Virus record (IMG/VR): IMGVR_UViG_3300032213_002971
Span: 1 to 50,380 of that record
Length of the DNA: 50,380 nucleotides
DNA from: a virus
Strand: one strand, 5' to 3'
Both the position numbers and the translations under genes were made by a program. Below the pieces are notes generated by a model, which worked only from the letters and a program-made list of their open reading frames with translations, did no database searches and had not been told where the DNA came from. Below, one piece after another: positions 1 to 7,105 of the stretch. How positions within the stretch are numbered: position 1 is the stretch's first letter; the number at the start of each line of letters is the position of its first letter.

Positions 1-216
1 GCGACCCTGGCTGGTGCAGCACAGGTTGCCGGCGGGGCTGACAAGTTTGATCCAGAGTCAGAGGCCAGGCGGCTGCTTGAACTCATGGAGCTTTCTGGGG
101 TTCTTCCCGCGAACTCAATATCTTCGCTACTTGGCGACAGTGCTATGCTGACGGCAGGTGGGACAAACATTGATGATCTGTCCGACGAGGTAGAGGACGA
201 ACAAACGTATGAGTGA
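1..216 (+). CDS. 3' end of an unknown phage protein (truncated by window edge)
   Basis: Frame 1 is open from the first base to the TGA at 214-216 and encodes the last 71 residues of a protein whose start lies outside the window. The visible part has a short amphipathic helix (ESEARRLLELMEL) and a very acidic tail ending DEVEDEQTYE. The stop overlaps the ATG of the next gene (209), which indicates translational coupling in one rightward operon. No family is recognisable from the fragment. Acidic C-termini are common in phage DNA-metabolism proteins, but that is not evidence of function here. Confidence 0.7.
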   Translation, partial: ATLAGAAQVAGGADKFDPESEARRLLELMELSGVLPANSISSLLGDSAMLTAGGTNIDDLSDEVEDEQTYE

Positions 217-535
217 TGACATGTCCCAGGGTGAAGACAATCTTGAAGCCGCAATGGAGCAGGTGGCCCGAACTACCCGGCTGTCCCGCAAAGCAAACAC
301 TGGATCCACACCAGGTGCACCCGCAGAGAAGCAGGTTCTAATACGTGCGAGCGAAGCGGATCATGAGCGTTGGAAAGAAGCAGCTGAGTTCGTCGGGAAA
401 TCTTTGGCCGAGTTTGTGCGGGAAACAATGAACGCAAAAGCCACGGAACTGTTGGATTGCCAACACCCCCAGGAATATCGTCGCATGTACCCGTGGTCGG
501 ATGTGTGTCTGAAGTGCGGCAAGCGGCTCAAGTAG
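209..535 (+). CDS. Ribbon-helix-helix-like protein with C-terminal Cys motif
   Basis: This 108-aa protein starts at an ATG overlapping the preceding stop by 8 nt. Residues about 40-75 (VLIRASEADHERWKEAAEF, then a GKSLAEFVRETMN helix) have the strand-helix-helix pattern of Arc/MetJ-type or DUF1778-like DNA-binding domains. The C-terminus carries C..H followed by CLKCGK, a possible zinc-binding knuckle. By family analogy it would be a small DNA-binding regulator or an accessory to the adjacent HNH nuclease. The exact role is unknown. The HNH reading frame overlaps its 3' end. Confidence 0.7.
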   Translation: MSDDMSQGEDNLEAAMEQVARTTRLSRKANTGSTPGAPAEKQVLIRASEADHERWKEAAEFVGKSLAEFVRETMNAKATELLDCQHPQEYRRMYPWSDVCLKCGKRLK

Positions 536-849
536 TCCCGTTGCGGAAACGTTCTAAGAAAAAAGAAGCGGAATATCGGCTGCGTCGGCCGTTTGTGGCT
601 GACATGTTGGATCGGTTCCCCTGGTGTTATGCGTGCAAAGTGTTTGCGGGCCACGACGGTGTAGCCATATTTACCCAGAACAGGGCGTGCGATGTACACG
701 AACTGGTTCGCCGATCCCAAGGTGGTTCCATATTGGATGAGGACAATTGTGTGACGGTATGCCGTCCGTGCCATACCCGTATAGGGAATTACCCCCAATT
801 GGCGTTTGATTTGGGTTTAGCGAAACACGGCTGGGAACGCGATAGTTGA
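514..849 (+). CDS. HNH endonuclease
   Basis: Small HNH-family nuclease. After a basic Arg/Lys-rich N-terminus it shows CYAC, then DVHELVRRSQGG, then NCVTVCRPCHTRIGNYP. These are the zinc-binding CxxC pairs and the His-containing beta-beta-alpha core of HNH enzymes, which nick or cut DNA. In many phages a small HNH protein works with terminase during packaging. Here the terminase large gene lies at the other end of the window, so this link is only possible. The start is uncertain: the frame is open from ATG 457, but that overlaps the previous gene by 79 nt. GTG 505, GTG 514 and TTG 541 are alternatives, none with a strong Shine-Dalgarno site. The nuclease call is firm. Confidence 0.8.
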   Translation: MRQAAQVVPLRKRSKKKEAEYRLRRPFVADMLDRFPWCYACKVFAGHDGVAIFTQNRACDVHELVRRSQGGSILDEDNCVTVCRPCHTRIGNYPQLAFDLGLAKHGWERDS

Positions 850-874
850 CTTTGTTACACCTACCCGATAATGT
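846..874 (+). promoter_or_regulatory. Sigma-A type leaderless promoter (-35 and -10)
   Basis: TTGACT at 846-851, a 17-nt spacer and TAATGT at 869-874 form a near-consensus promoter. The ATG at 882 lies 7 nt after the -10 box, so the predicted transcription start coincides with the start codon. The -35 box overlaps the end of the HNH gene. Confidence 0.75.
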
Positions 875-881
875 GGCATTT

Positions 882-1235
882 ATGACAACTAACCTAGAAA
901 ACACCGACACAACCACCGTTTACACCAACGCCAAAAGGGCGCAATCCAGTCTCGTGCGACACATTGTTTCGTCGTGGGAAAAACATGTTGGCGAAGACAT
1001 TGCTGACATGAACGATGAAGAAGTTCACCAAGTTGCGCAATGGTTCCTGGGCGATGCGGTTAGTTATTTGCGCGAATACGCAAACGGACCCGTAGTCACC
1101 GAAGAAATGGTGGACACCGTTAGTGAAACAACTAGCGACCCGTCACATTCGTGGGCGGTACGCATAGCGTTCAGCAACCCTGAACACATCGCACACATAG
1201 CGAACGGGCTAGAAGCAATCACGAATAGTTACTAG
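882..1235 (+). CDS. Unknown 117-aa phage protein
   Basis: I chose the ATG at 882 (MTTNLENT) over the in-frame TTG at 846, because 846 is inside the -35 box and 882 is exactly where a leaderless transcript from the promoter at 846-874 would begin. The protein is acidic, with mixed helix (AKRAQSSLVRHIVSSWEKH) and a C-terminal segment FSNPEHIAHIANGLEAI. It has no Cys cluster, membrane segment or nucleotide-binding motif. No family recognised. A rho-independent terminator follows directly, so it is probably a single-gene transcript. Confidence 0.75.
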   Translation: MTTNLENTDTTTVYTNAKRAQSSLVRHIVSSWEKHVGEDIADMNDEEVHQVAQWFLGDAVSYLREYANGPVVTEEMVDTVSETTSDPSHSWAVRIAFSNPEHIAHIANGLEAITNSY

Positions 1236-1243
1236 TCCCCGAA

Positions 1244-1286
1244 GAACCCGTCTATCGCCCCCTGATGGACGGGTTCGTCTATTTTT
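1244..1286 (+). terminator. Rho-independent terminator
   Basis: GAACCCGTC (1244-1252) and GACGGGTTC (1268-1276) form a perfect 9-bp stem with a 15-nt loop, followed by a T-run at 1282-1286. It lies 9 nt after the preceding stop and just before the next leaderless promoter. Confidence 0.8.
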
Positions 1287-1292
1287 GTGGAC

Positions 1293-1298
1293 TAACAT
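1293..1298 (+). promoter_or_regulatory. -10 box of leaderless promoter for the resolvase gene
   Basis: TAACAT lies 6 nt upstream of the ATG at 1305, with no Shine-Dalgarno sequence between. No clear -35 box is visible. The upstream terminator separates it from the previous gene. Confidence 0.55.
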
Positions 1299-1304
1299 AC
1301 CCGT

Positions 1305-1859
1305 ATGTCCCCAATGTGGAAACAATTACGAGAGTTCTTTAATCCAACGGTTGTAGTCGGCCTGGATTTGTCACTAACTAGCACGGGTGTTTCGTACAAC
1401 GGTGAAACATACACAATCCAAAGCCCGTACAAAGGTGTAGAACGACTATCCGATATCCGTGACAGGGTTACTTCAGCGATTATCCGATCACACGCCGACA
1501 TTGTTGCGATAGAGGGCTATTCGTTCGCATCCCGTAATAGCCACGCCCACGCATTGGGTGAACTAGGTGGTGTCATACGACTACAAATGTACGAAATGCG
1601 ACGACCCGTAATAGAAATACCCCCAACTACCCGTGCGAAGTTTGCGACAGGTAAAGGAAATGCGGGTAAATCAGAAGTTGTATCCGCCATATCCGCACGA
1701 ACAGGAATAGTTTGGAACGGATCAGGTGGCGACGATCGCTGCGATGCCTGGATACTAGAAGAAATGGTGCGCACACGACTAGGGCTACCCAAGTACGACT
1801 GGCCCGCAGTATCATTATCTGCGTTAGACAACATTGACTGGAGTCCCATTGAGAAGTAA
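1305..1859 (+). CDS. RuvC-like Holliday junction resolvase
   Basis: This 184-aa RNase H-fold resolvase has the expected acidic catalytic residues: D21 in GLDLSLTSTGV, E70 in VAIEGYSF, and D143/D144/D147 in GGDDRCDAW. The GKGNAGKSEV segment before the last acidic cluster is typical of phage and bacterial RuvC-type enzymes. RuvC-like enzymes cleave four-way or branched DNA. In phages they resolve recombination and replication intermediates before packaging, consistent with the Rad52-like annealase and RecB-like nuclease at 49.2-50.4 kb. The next cistron begins within its last codons, so the two are co-translated. Start supported by the leaderless -10 at 1293. Confidence 0.88.
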   Translation: MSPMWKQLREFFNPTVVVGLDLSLTSTGVSYNGETYTIQSPYKGVERLSDIRDRVTSAIIRSHADIVAIEGYSFASRNSHAHALGELGGVIRLQMYEMRRPVIEIPPTTRAKFATGKGNAGKSEVVSAISARTGIVWNGSGGDDRCDAWILEEMVRTRLGLPKYDWPAVSLSALDNIDWSPIEK

Positions 1860-2190
1860 CCCGATCAGCCAAGTAGACATTGAGAACGAAATACTACGAC
1901 TAATGGACGCACTAGAAGAAGAAACAGAAACGTTTGAAACATTAGCCATAGATTTAGCGAAGAAAGAATCCGCATACAAATCCCATTGGGCGCAAGAGTA
2001 CCTATCCGCCAAAGGATCAATCAAAGAACGTGAAGCGTGGGCGGACTACAAAATGTCTGATCAGGGGCTCGCATACAAGATCGCAGAAGGTCTACTAAAA
2101 GCGAAGCGTGAGAAACTATTATCTATACGCACATCAATGGATAGTTTGCGTACACTCAATGCGAACGTGCGAATACAAACACAACCATAA
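1849..2190 (+). CDS. Helical phage protein of unknown function (recombination-associated by context)
   Basis: The start chosen is TTG 1849, with GGAG at 1840-1843 five nt upstream. A longer start at TTG 1834 has no ribosome site. The 113-aa product is almost entirely helical and charged, with heptad-like stretches (ILRLMDALEEETETFETLAI, then a GLLKAKREKLLSIRTSMDSL helix), so a coiled coil is likely. It overlaps the resolvase stop by 11 nt and is followed 21 nt later by the ParB-like gene. Function unknown. An accessory role in DNA recombination is suggested only by position. Confidence 0.75.
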   Translation: MRSNPISQVDIENEILRLMDALEEETETFETLAIDLAKKESAYKSHWAQEYLSAKGSIKEREAWADYKMSDQGLAYKIAEGLLKAKREKLLSIRTSMDSLRTLNANVRIQTQP

Positions 2191-2211
2191 CCCGAGGCAC
2201 CCGAAGGCACT

Positions 2212-2991
2212 ATGACCGACATACACAACATCCACGAATCAATCACTTCGCTAGCGAAACCTGTAGACACACTCCTGCCATTAGAAGGCAACCCTCGTAA
2301 GGGCAATGTTGATGCGATCACAGCGTCATACGAAGAGTTCGGACAGGTGAAACCTATTGTTGTGCGACCTAACGGGGACGGAACAAGCACTGTTCTAGCA
2401 GGCAACCACCAACTACAAGCAGCTAAACGATTAGGTTGGACACACATAGCAGCCATAGAACTACCCGTAGACGACAAACGTGGCATAGCGTTCGCACTAG
2501 CAGACAACAGAACAAACGAACTAGGACGAACAGACGACGAACTATTACACACAATGCTCACACAAGTCATAGACGAATACGACTACCTAATGGAAGGCAT
2601 GGGGTGGGACGACTTTGAAATGGCGATACTAGACGCACACGACTACACAACAGAACAAACACACGGATACCTGGCACCTGTCATACAAGAAATATCACCC
2701 GTCATACAACCCGTAATACAAACAAACACACCAACAGCAGAACGAAACATAGACGGCGATCTAGAAGCACCACAAGACACAAACACCACACAAGCCGTCA
2801 TACAAGGCGCACCATCAATAGTCGCAAACGGAAGCAAAACAATCGTCCAATACACACTCGTCTTTGACGACCCAGAACAACAACGCGAATGGTACAACTT
2901 CATGCGCTGGCTACGAAACGATCCAGCAACAGACGGCGAAACAACCGCAACACGACTACTCAACTTCGTATCACAACACGCAAACTATTAA
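2212..2991 (+). CDS. ParB-like nuclease domain protein
   Basis: 259 aa. Residues ~12-110 match the ParB/Srx-like N-terminal fold: PVDTLLPLEGNPRKGNVDAI, then VKPIVVRP, VLAGNHQLQAAKRLGW and IELPVDD. The GNHQ/R box corresponds to the CTP/phosphate-binding motif of the family. Such phage proteins are DNA binders or nucleases, often near methyltransferases, and are not true partition proteins. The C-terminal ~130 residues are not recognised. AAGG lies just ahead of the ATG. Base use drifts strongly along the gene: the 3' half is A/C-rich and almost G-free on the sense strand, part of the composition switch centred near 3.1 kb. Confidence 0.8.
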   Translation: MTDIHNIHESITSLAKPVDTLLPLEGNPRKGNVDAITASYEEFGQVKPIVVRPNGDGTSTVLAGNHQLQAAKRLGWTHIAAIELPVDDKRGIAFALADNRTNELGRTDDELLHTMLTQVIDEYDYLMEGMGWDDFEMAILDAHDYTTEQTHGYLAPVIQEISPVIQPVIQTNTPTAERNIDGDLEAPQDTNTTQAVIQGAPSIVANGSKTIVQYTLVFDDPEQQREWYNFMRWLRNDPATDGETTATRLLNFVSQHANY

Positions 2992-3216
2992 CAACCACCA
3001 AAAACACACAAAACATCAACAAATACCAAATAACCACACCACAAATAACCACACCAAACCACATTGGTGAGCAAACCCCAGGCAGCACACAAGCAGCACA
3101 CCCCAGGCAGCCAGGCCAAACGGGACAGGTATGCGGGACTGCGGCCTTCGGCACCAGGCCAGGGTCAGCGGGTAGTGGTGAGCTATTTTTTTGGGTGTGT
3201 GATTGTTTTGTTTAGT
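2992..3216. other. Intergenic composition-switch region with GC-rich repeats
   Basis: No gene is visible in these 225 nt between convergent genes. 2992-3065 is A/C-rich and nearly G-free. 3060-3180 is a GC-rich core with direct repeats ACCCCAGGCAGC (3075-3086 and 3100-3111), GCAGCAC (3082-3088 and 3093-3099) and several CCAGGC copies. 3185-3240 is G/T-rich with a T7 run at 3184-3190. A weak hairpin (CACCA/TGGTG) before the T-run could terminate the ParB-like transcript. The symmetric strand-bias flip and repeats would also fit a replication origin or terminus. Confidence 0.5.
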
Positions 3217-3720
3217 TTATTTGTTTGGGGTGTGTTGTGTTTGTTGTAGGTGTTGTATGAGTTTGTTTATTGGTTGTAGTAGGTGTTTGGGGATTAGGTA
3301 GAAGTCGTCCCATATTTGGCGGTGTTTGTCAAACATTTTTTTGGTTGTCCATTGGGGTTGTGTTTTGGGTGGGATTGCGAGCATGGCTCCGGTGTGTTGG
3401 GATATGAGTATGTATGCGTGTGGGGGATGTTTTTTGTTGTGGTATCCGTAGCAGGTGTCTACTATGGTGTTTTGGTGGGGGAATTCTTGTGGGTTCCAGT
3501 TGAAGTGGCGTGTGGAGCTTTTGACTTCTAGGTTTTTGTTTTCGTGGTTGGGGAGGATTATGTCTTGTTCGTTTTCGGTGAATTTGCGCCATTCGGTTTT
3601 GTTGGCGGCGATTTCTAGGTCGGTGGCGTATGCCTCGATTCCGTGGTCGTTCAAAAATTTTGCGACTTTAATGTTGTAGGTGTGGCCTATTTTGTAGGAT
3701 TGTTCGTAGTTGAATGTCAT
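3217..3720 (-). CDS. PD-(D/E)XK-like endonuclease, putative
   Basis: This 167-aa leftward protein has a restriction-endonuclease-fold signature. A helix near the N-terminus (YNIKVAKFLNDHG) is followed by D53 in ENEQDII and then E65-V-K67 in NLEVKSS, giving the D...ExK catalytic triad. Enzymes of this fold hydrolyse DNA and occur in phages as resolvases, exonucleases or homing-like nucleases. The remainder (HNTIVDTCYGYHNKK and a Gln/His-rich tail) is not recognised. It forms a two-gene operon with the upstream 3717-3917 gene (4-nt ATGA overlap). The coding strand is extremely A/C-rich, mirroring the convergent ParB-like gene. Confidence 0.6.
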   Translation of the reverse strand: MTFNYEQSYKIGHTYNIKVAKFLNDHGIEAYATDLEIAANKTEWRKFTENEQDIILPNHENKNLEVKSSTRHFNWNPQEFPHQNTIVDTCYGYHNKKHPPHAYILISQHTGAMLAIPPKTQPQWTTKKMFDKHRQIWDDFYLIPKHLLQPINKLIQHLQQTQHTPNK

Positions 3721-3917
3721 GGTTTTCCGGTGTTTGGTTGTGGGTTTAGGTTATCGGGTTTGTTTAGTTTATGTTTTGGGGGTGTGCGGGGTCTTTTGTT
3801 GATAGGTGCATTGTAATAGGTTTCTGCTATAATTGGTTGTAAGGCGTTTGTAACATCTGTTAGGCTGATTACACCTGTTAGATCTTCTAAGAAGGCTCCG
3901 AGCCTGTCTGTATCCAC
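3717..3917 (-). CDS. Small unknown protein upstream of the PD-(D/E)XK-like gene
   Basis: I chose GTG at 3917 because a minus-strand TACCTT box lies 7 nt upstream (+ strand 3925-3930), with a TTGTTG-like -35 18 nt further, a leaderless arrangement. The frame is open further upstream to 3974, but that would run into the divergent lysin gene. The 66-aa product starts VDTDRLGAFLEDLTGVISL and ends in a Pro/Lys/Asn-rich basic tail. The stop overlaps the ATG of the nuclease-like gene. Function unknown. It may be a DNA-binding partner of the nuclease, judging only from coupling. Confidence 0.5.
   Translation of the reverse strand: MDTDRLGAFLEDLTGVISLTDVTNALQPIIAETYYNAPINKRPRTPPKHKLNKPDNLNPQPNTGKP
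3825..3833 (+). promoter_or_regulatory. Extended -10 promoter upstream of the lysin gene
   Basis: TGCTATAAT is a perfect extended -10 element (TGnTATAAT). No -35 at standard spacing is obvious, as expected for this class. Downstream, CTGTTAG occurs twice about 20 nt apart (within 3856-3882), a possible operator. The transcript would have a leader of roughly 95 nt before the TTG start at 3936. It overlaps the minus gene at 3717-3917. Confidence 0.6.
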
Positions 3918-3935
3918 CAAACAAAAGGTAGAACA

Positions 3936-4667
3936 TTGATAAAAGCGGCAACAACAATAATCGTTTCTATTCAAGCATTAATCTTTGGAGTGGAGGCGGT
4001 TAGTGCCCCTGTTTCTGTTAGGCCTCCTGCGGTGGTGGTTTCGGCCCCCAATATTTTGCAGGTTGAGGGTCGTTTTGCGGATAGCCGCCAGATTGCAGTT
4101 CTTAGTGATTCTTACGGTTTTGGTGAGGTTTCGGATCGTGTTTCTGCGCTTCAGCGTGTGATTGGTACGGTTCGTATTGATGGTCATTATGGTGCGATTA
4201 CGCGTCGCGAACACCTGGAGAAGCTAGGCGAACTTGGGCTTCCTTCCACGAATGTCCCTGCTGTCAAAGTCAGTGCTGGTTCGTATGACATTCCTTCGGA
4301 CATTAAGCAACGTTGCCCTATGTGGGAGCCTACATTTGAGAGTATGGGTCTCGAGCCTGTTGAGGTGTTTTCGTATATTGCGTACCGTGAGTCGCATTGC
4401 AATCCGAAGGCGATCAATGCTCGTTGGGACAGTGCCGGCAATATGATTTATCATCTAAATAGGGATAAGTCGTGGGATTCGGGCTTGTTGCAGATCAATA
4501 GTTCTTGGATTTCTGCGGTGCGTAAGGTTTGTGGTGTTGATTCTGGGGATAAGCGCAAAGACCTTGAGGTTCTATTGGATCCTGTTTGCAATATAAAGTT
4601 TGCTAAGTTCATTATGGATAACAGTGCAGGGAAACTGGGCAACTGGCGGGTTTACTCGTCTAAGTAG
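3936..4667 (+). CDS. Secreted lysozyme-like lytic transglycosylase (endolysin candidate)
   Basis: 243 aa, TTG start with GGTAG 5 nt upstream. Residues 1-24 (MIKAATTIIVSIQALIFG, then a VSA cleavage-like site) form a signal peptide or anchor. Residues ~75-105 (VRIDGHYGAITRREHLEKLG) look like a peptidoglycan-binding-type module. Residues ~135-230 form the SLT/goose-lysozyme-like catalytic domain, with YIAYRESHCNP (catalytic E152) and SGLLQINSSW. Four Cys suggest disulfides after export. It would cleave peptidoglycan, either at lysis or, less likely, during entry. The secretion signal suggests host Sec export without a dedicated holin, although a 25-residue membrane peptide is encoded directly downstream. 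Confidence 0.82.
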   Translation: MIKAATTIIVSIQALIFGVEAVSAPVSVRPPAVVVSAPNILQVEGRFADSRQIAVLSDSYGFGEVSDRVSALQRVIGTVRIDGHYGAITRREHLEKLGELGLPSTNVPAVKVSAGSYDIPSDIKQRCPMWEPTFESMGLEPVEVFSYIAYRESHCNPKAINARWDSAGNMIYHLNRDKSWDSGLLQINSSWISAVRKVCGVDSGDKRKDLEVLLDPVCNIKFAKFIMDNSAGKLGNWRVYSSK

Positions 4668-4695
4668 TTCCCTGATTAAATGAAGGGAATGGGTT

Positions 4696-4773
4696 ATGAG
4701 GGTTGTCGGGTTGATTGCGGTTTTGGTTTTCGCATTGCTTCACTATTTGGGATTTGTTATGAGGAATGACTAA
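4696..4773 (+). CDS. 25-residue membrane peptide
   Basis: ATG 4696 is preceded by AAGGG at 4683-4687 (8-nt spacing). The peptide is a single hydrophobic helix: MRVVGLIAVLVFALLHY followed by LGFVMRND. It sits 28 nt after the lysin gene and directly before the next cistron. A small membrane protein beside a secreted lysin could modulate lysis (holin/pinholin or spanin-like role), but nothing in the sequence proves it. A short inverted repeat (TTCCCT/AGGGAA, 4669-4688) covers the ribosome site and might modulate translation. Confidence 0.55.
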   Translation: MRVVGLIAVLVFALLHYLGFVMRND

Positions 4774-4776
4774 TTT

Positions 4777-4977
4777 GTGGGAAGCATTTTTTCACAAGAC
4801 CCTGAGAGGACTGCGGTATCCGAGGAGTTGGTTTCGTTGCGACGGGATCTTGCTCTGGAGCGAGCCTTGTGCGGTCGCCTGTATGACACTTTGGCATCTT
4901 TGTCGGACATAACCGAGAACGACATTTTAGGTATTTCTGCGGCCTTGCAGGATTACCGTTCTTCCCGTAGTATCTGA
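4777..4977 (+). CDS. Small coiled-coil-like unknown protein
   Basis: GTG start at 4777, with GAGGA about 11 nt upstream. The 66-aa product is mainly helical (SEELVSLRRDLALERALCG, then a DITENDILGISAALQDYRSS helix). An overlapping frame from ATG 4767 encodes 48 residues rich in Trp/Cys/Arg and looks non-natural, so I prefer this one. It contains the promoter of the next gene in its 3' end. Function unknown. Confidence 0.5.
   Translation: MGSIFSQDPERTAVSEELVSLRRDLALERALCGRLYDTLASLSDITENDILGISAALQDYRSSRSI
4945..4973 (+). promoter_or_regulatory. Sigma-A type leaderless promoter
   Basis: TTGCAG (4945-4950), a 17-nt spacer and TAGTAT (4968-4973), then 6 nt to the ATG at 4980. The predicted transcription start is at or next to the start codon, and no Shine-Dalgarno is present. 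Confidence 0.75.
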
Positions 4978-4979
4978 TT

Positions 4980-5498
4980 ATGGTTATTAAACGATTACTG
5001 AAATGGGCTTGGCGACACAACGAGGAAAGTAAGAAATGGTCTGCGGGCACAAAGTCTTTTAGTTCGCCAATTTTTGATGATTTATCTGATCCCTGGAACG
5101 AAGATAGTTTGGAATGGGATCTGGCTATTATTCGTAAACGCATTCCTGCTGAGTATGGGAAGACTATTGATTGCGATTCTGGGTGGCATCAGATCATTGT
5201 TGATTGTGATCGCGCTTTACAGAAAATAGATCCAGATTATGTGCCTATACAGATAAAGCAAAAGTTTGGTGGTTTGCGTTTCTATTTCAACACGAAGTTC
5301 TCTCATCCTGCTAATCCGAATATTGATAGCAAATATGAAGCTTTGATGGCGACTGTCCGTTACTACGAGGATTTGGCGTCGGTTACCTGTGAAATATCTG
5401 GGACCCCTGGTGTTTTGATGAAGAAAGGGTCGTGGTTGAAAACATTGAATCCCGATTTTGCGCCGGAAGGATACGAAATTGTCATCTCCCCATTCTGA
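4980..5498 (+). CDS. Conserved phage protein of unknown function (KFGGLRFYF family)
   Basis: 172 aa. The centre has a pattern I recognise from many phage hypotheticals: CDSGWHQII, then IQIKQKFGGLRFYFN, then a YYEDLASVTCE segment, GTPGV and GSWLKTLNP. Related proteins usually carry a C..CG..G zinc-like motif in this last part. Here only the first Cys (TCEISG) is kept, so metal binding is probably lost. No biochemical function is known to me for the family. It is transcribed from its own leaderless promoter and is followed by an overlapping cistron. Confidence 0.75.
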   Translation: MVIKRLLKWAWRHNEESKKWSAGTKSFSSPIFDDLSDPWNEDSLEWDLAIIRKRIPAEYGKTIDCDSGWHQIIVDCDRALQKIDPDYVPIQIKQKFGGLRFYFNTKFSHPANPNIDSKYEALMATVRYYEDLASVTCEISGTPGVLMKKGSWLKTLNPDFAPEGYEIVISPF

Positions 5499-5976
5499 TG
5501 AGTCATTCCCTGAGTTGTTGCGCCTCTTGGCAAATGTTATGGACAATCAGTCCGAAGTCTGCGCTGTCAGCCTAAATGCATCGTTTCTACGCGATCTTGC
5601 TGTTCGTCTTGAACTATTGGAAGCTAGTGTCGCCGAGCTTCTCCCTATGGTTATGGCATATTGGTCGGAAGATATCTGGTGTGCAGGCTGGATGCAAGAT
5701 TTGGATACGCTCTTGACAGAGGGGGATCGCAAGATTCCGATGGTTGTTCGTGCATCAAATCTTTTAGGACGTATTCCAACGTATTCCGATTATAACGATT
5801 CTTTAGAAACGGTAGAAACTGAATGGCGTGAATTCTCGGGCATGGCTGAAACAGAACGAGAAAAATGGCGTGCTCTTTCTGAGCGACTCCTCACAGCTTG
5901 GCGTAATGACAATGGTCAGTTTCACCGGAAAGAAGCTATTGCGAAGTATTGGCCAGAATTCAAAGAATTAGAGTAA
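5479..5976 (+). CDS. Unknown 165-aa protein
   Basis: Start chosen at TTG 5479, because AAGGA (5467-5471) sits 7 nt upstream. The longer TTG at 5458 lacks a site. It overlaps the previous gene by 20 nt. The protein is helical and acidic, rich in Leu and Glu (FPELLRLLANVMD, then FLRDLAVRLELLEASVAELL), with a C-terminal EREKWRALSERLLTAW segment. No motif or family recognised. Likely a soluble helical-bundle protein co-expressed with the upstream conserved protein. Confidence 0.7.
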   Translation: MSSPHSDESFPELLRLLANVMDNQSEVCAVSLNASFLRDLAVRLELLEASVAELLPMVMAYWSEDIWCAGWMQDLDTLLTEGDRKIPMVVRASNLLGRIPTYSDYNDSLETVETEWREFSGMAETEREKWRALSERLLTAWRNDNGQFHRKEAIAKYWPEFKELE

Positions 5977-6055
5977 CCCTTTCCTGCTTTGGTTTTAGTG
6001 CCAACAATTATTAAAATGGTACGAAATTCCAAACACATAAGTTCATCTTTTCGTG

Positions 6056-6061
6056 TAGAGT
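6056..6061 (+). promoter_or_regulatory. -10 box of leaderless promoter for the DUF932 gene
   Basis: TAGAGT ends 7 nt before the ATG at 6069, with no Shine-Dalgarno sequence. A good -35 box is not visible in the A/T-rich 92-nt gap. The gap contains no gene. Confidence 0.5.
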
Positions 6062-6068
6062 TGTCTGT

Positions 6069-7088
6069 ATGCATGATCTAGAAATCAAAAAAGATGGAAC
6101 CGCAAAGTTCGCCTACGCAGGGCAAATACCTTGGCATCGCTTAGGTAAAGCAATGGGCGGTTTGCAAACAGTTGATGCAATGCTTCAGGCGGCGGAGGCT
6201 GACTTCAGTGTGCATTTGACAAAAGTCGCTGCTGTTGATGCAGAAGGAAATTTCATTCTTGACAACAACGGGAAACCCGTAATCATTGATGACGCTCGAG
6301 CAACAATCCGACAGAACGACGACGGTTCTTTTACGCCATTCGCAATAGTCGGAACCAGATACCAGGTTCGCCAAAACCGCGAGATATTGGAGCGTGCGCT
6401 TGCCGTGGTTGGCGCAAGCAAAGGTGATGCGGTAATAGACACCTGTGGCGTTTTGCGTGGTGGGGCACGGTTCTTTTCCACGATAAATCTTGGGTCATTA
6501 GTTATTGATCCTGCTGGTGCCAGTGACACAATCGCAAGGTATCTAGTTGTATCTACGGGTCACGACGGTTTGTGGCCTATCAGATATGCCAATACGGACA
6601 TTCGCGCGGTGTGTAACAACACGGTAATTATGGGTATTCGTGATGCTGAGAGGGTGTTTACAGCACGACATACCCCGAATGTTGACAACACTATTGATGA
6701 TGCGCAGACCGTTCTAAGGATCTCAACACAATGGGCCGAAGGTTTCAAGCGGAGCGCCGAGGAGATGTTGAGAATTGAAATCAAACCTGGGTCAGGAAAA
6801 CTGGACAAAGTGTTGAATAGGGTGTTTGTGGCACCGCCGAACGAGTCCGATCTGTTGAGGCAACGACGTGAACAAACAGTTTCGCTAGTTCGTGCTATTT
6901 ACAGCAACCACAGAAACGTCGGCAAGGTTGGTAGCAATGGTTGGGCGTTGTATAACGCAATAGTTGAGTATGCGGATCATCACCGCAAAGCCGACCCTTA
7001 CGATCGTGCTATGGCATCAATGGATGACTCATCGGATGTGACAAAGATGAAGATAGAAGCACATCGCGCCGTTCTGGCGCTTGCATAG
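6069..7088 (+). CDS. DUF932 phage/plasmid-like protein
   Basis: 339 aa matching the DUF932 (TIGR03299) family. It begins with the typical WHRLG box (YAGQIPWHRLGKAM), followed by YQVRQNREILERALAVVG, a RGGARFFSTINLG strand pair, VVSTGHDG...PIRYANTDIRAVCNNT and a C-terminal LYNAIVEYADHHR. The family is widespread in phages, plasmids and mobile elements. Its biochemical role is not established, though proximity to ssDNA metabolism genes is common, and an SSB gene follows here at 7839. Length is normal for the family. Confidence 0.85.
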   Translation: MHDLEIKKDGTAKFAYAGQIPWHRLGKAMGGLQTVDAMLQAAEADFSVHLTKVAAVDAEGNFILDNNGKPVIIDDARATIRQNDDGSFTPFAIVGTRYQVRQNREILERALAVVGASKGDAVIDTCGVLRGGARFFSTINLGSLVIDPAGASDTIARYLVVSTGHDGLWPIRYANTDIRAVCNNTVIMGIRDAERVFTARHTPNVDNTIDDAQTVLRISTQWAEGFKRSAEEMLRIEIKPGSGKLDKVLNRVFVAPPNESDLLRQRREQTVSLVRAIYSNHRNVGKVGSNGWALYNAIVEYADHHRKADPYDRAMASMDDSSDVTKMKIEAHRAVLALA

Positions 7089-7105
7089 ATCGGCTAAAGT
7101 TGTAT

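Noticed and set aside
457-513. N-terminal extension of the HNH gene from ATG 457
   Set aside because: It overlaps the upstream gene by 79 nt, has no ribosome site, and adds residues that are just the alternate frame of that gene.
2212-2991. True plasmid-type ParB partition protein
   Set aside because: Only the ParB/Srx N-terminal domain is visible. No ParA gene or parS-like repeats are nearby, so I call it ParB-like only.
4767-4913. 48-codon ORF (MTNLWEAFF start) overlapping the 4777 gene
   Set aside because: Trp/Cys/Arg-rich translation with no plausible fold. The alternative frame gives a normal helical protein, though the choice is not certain.
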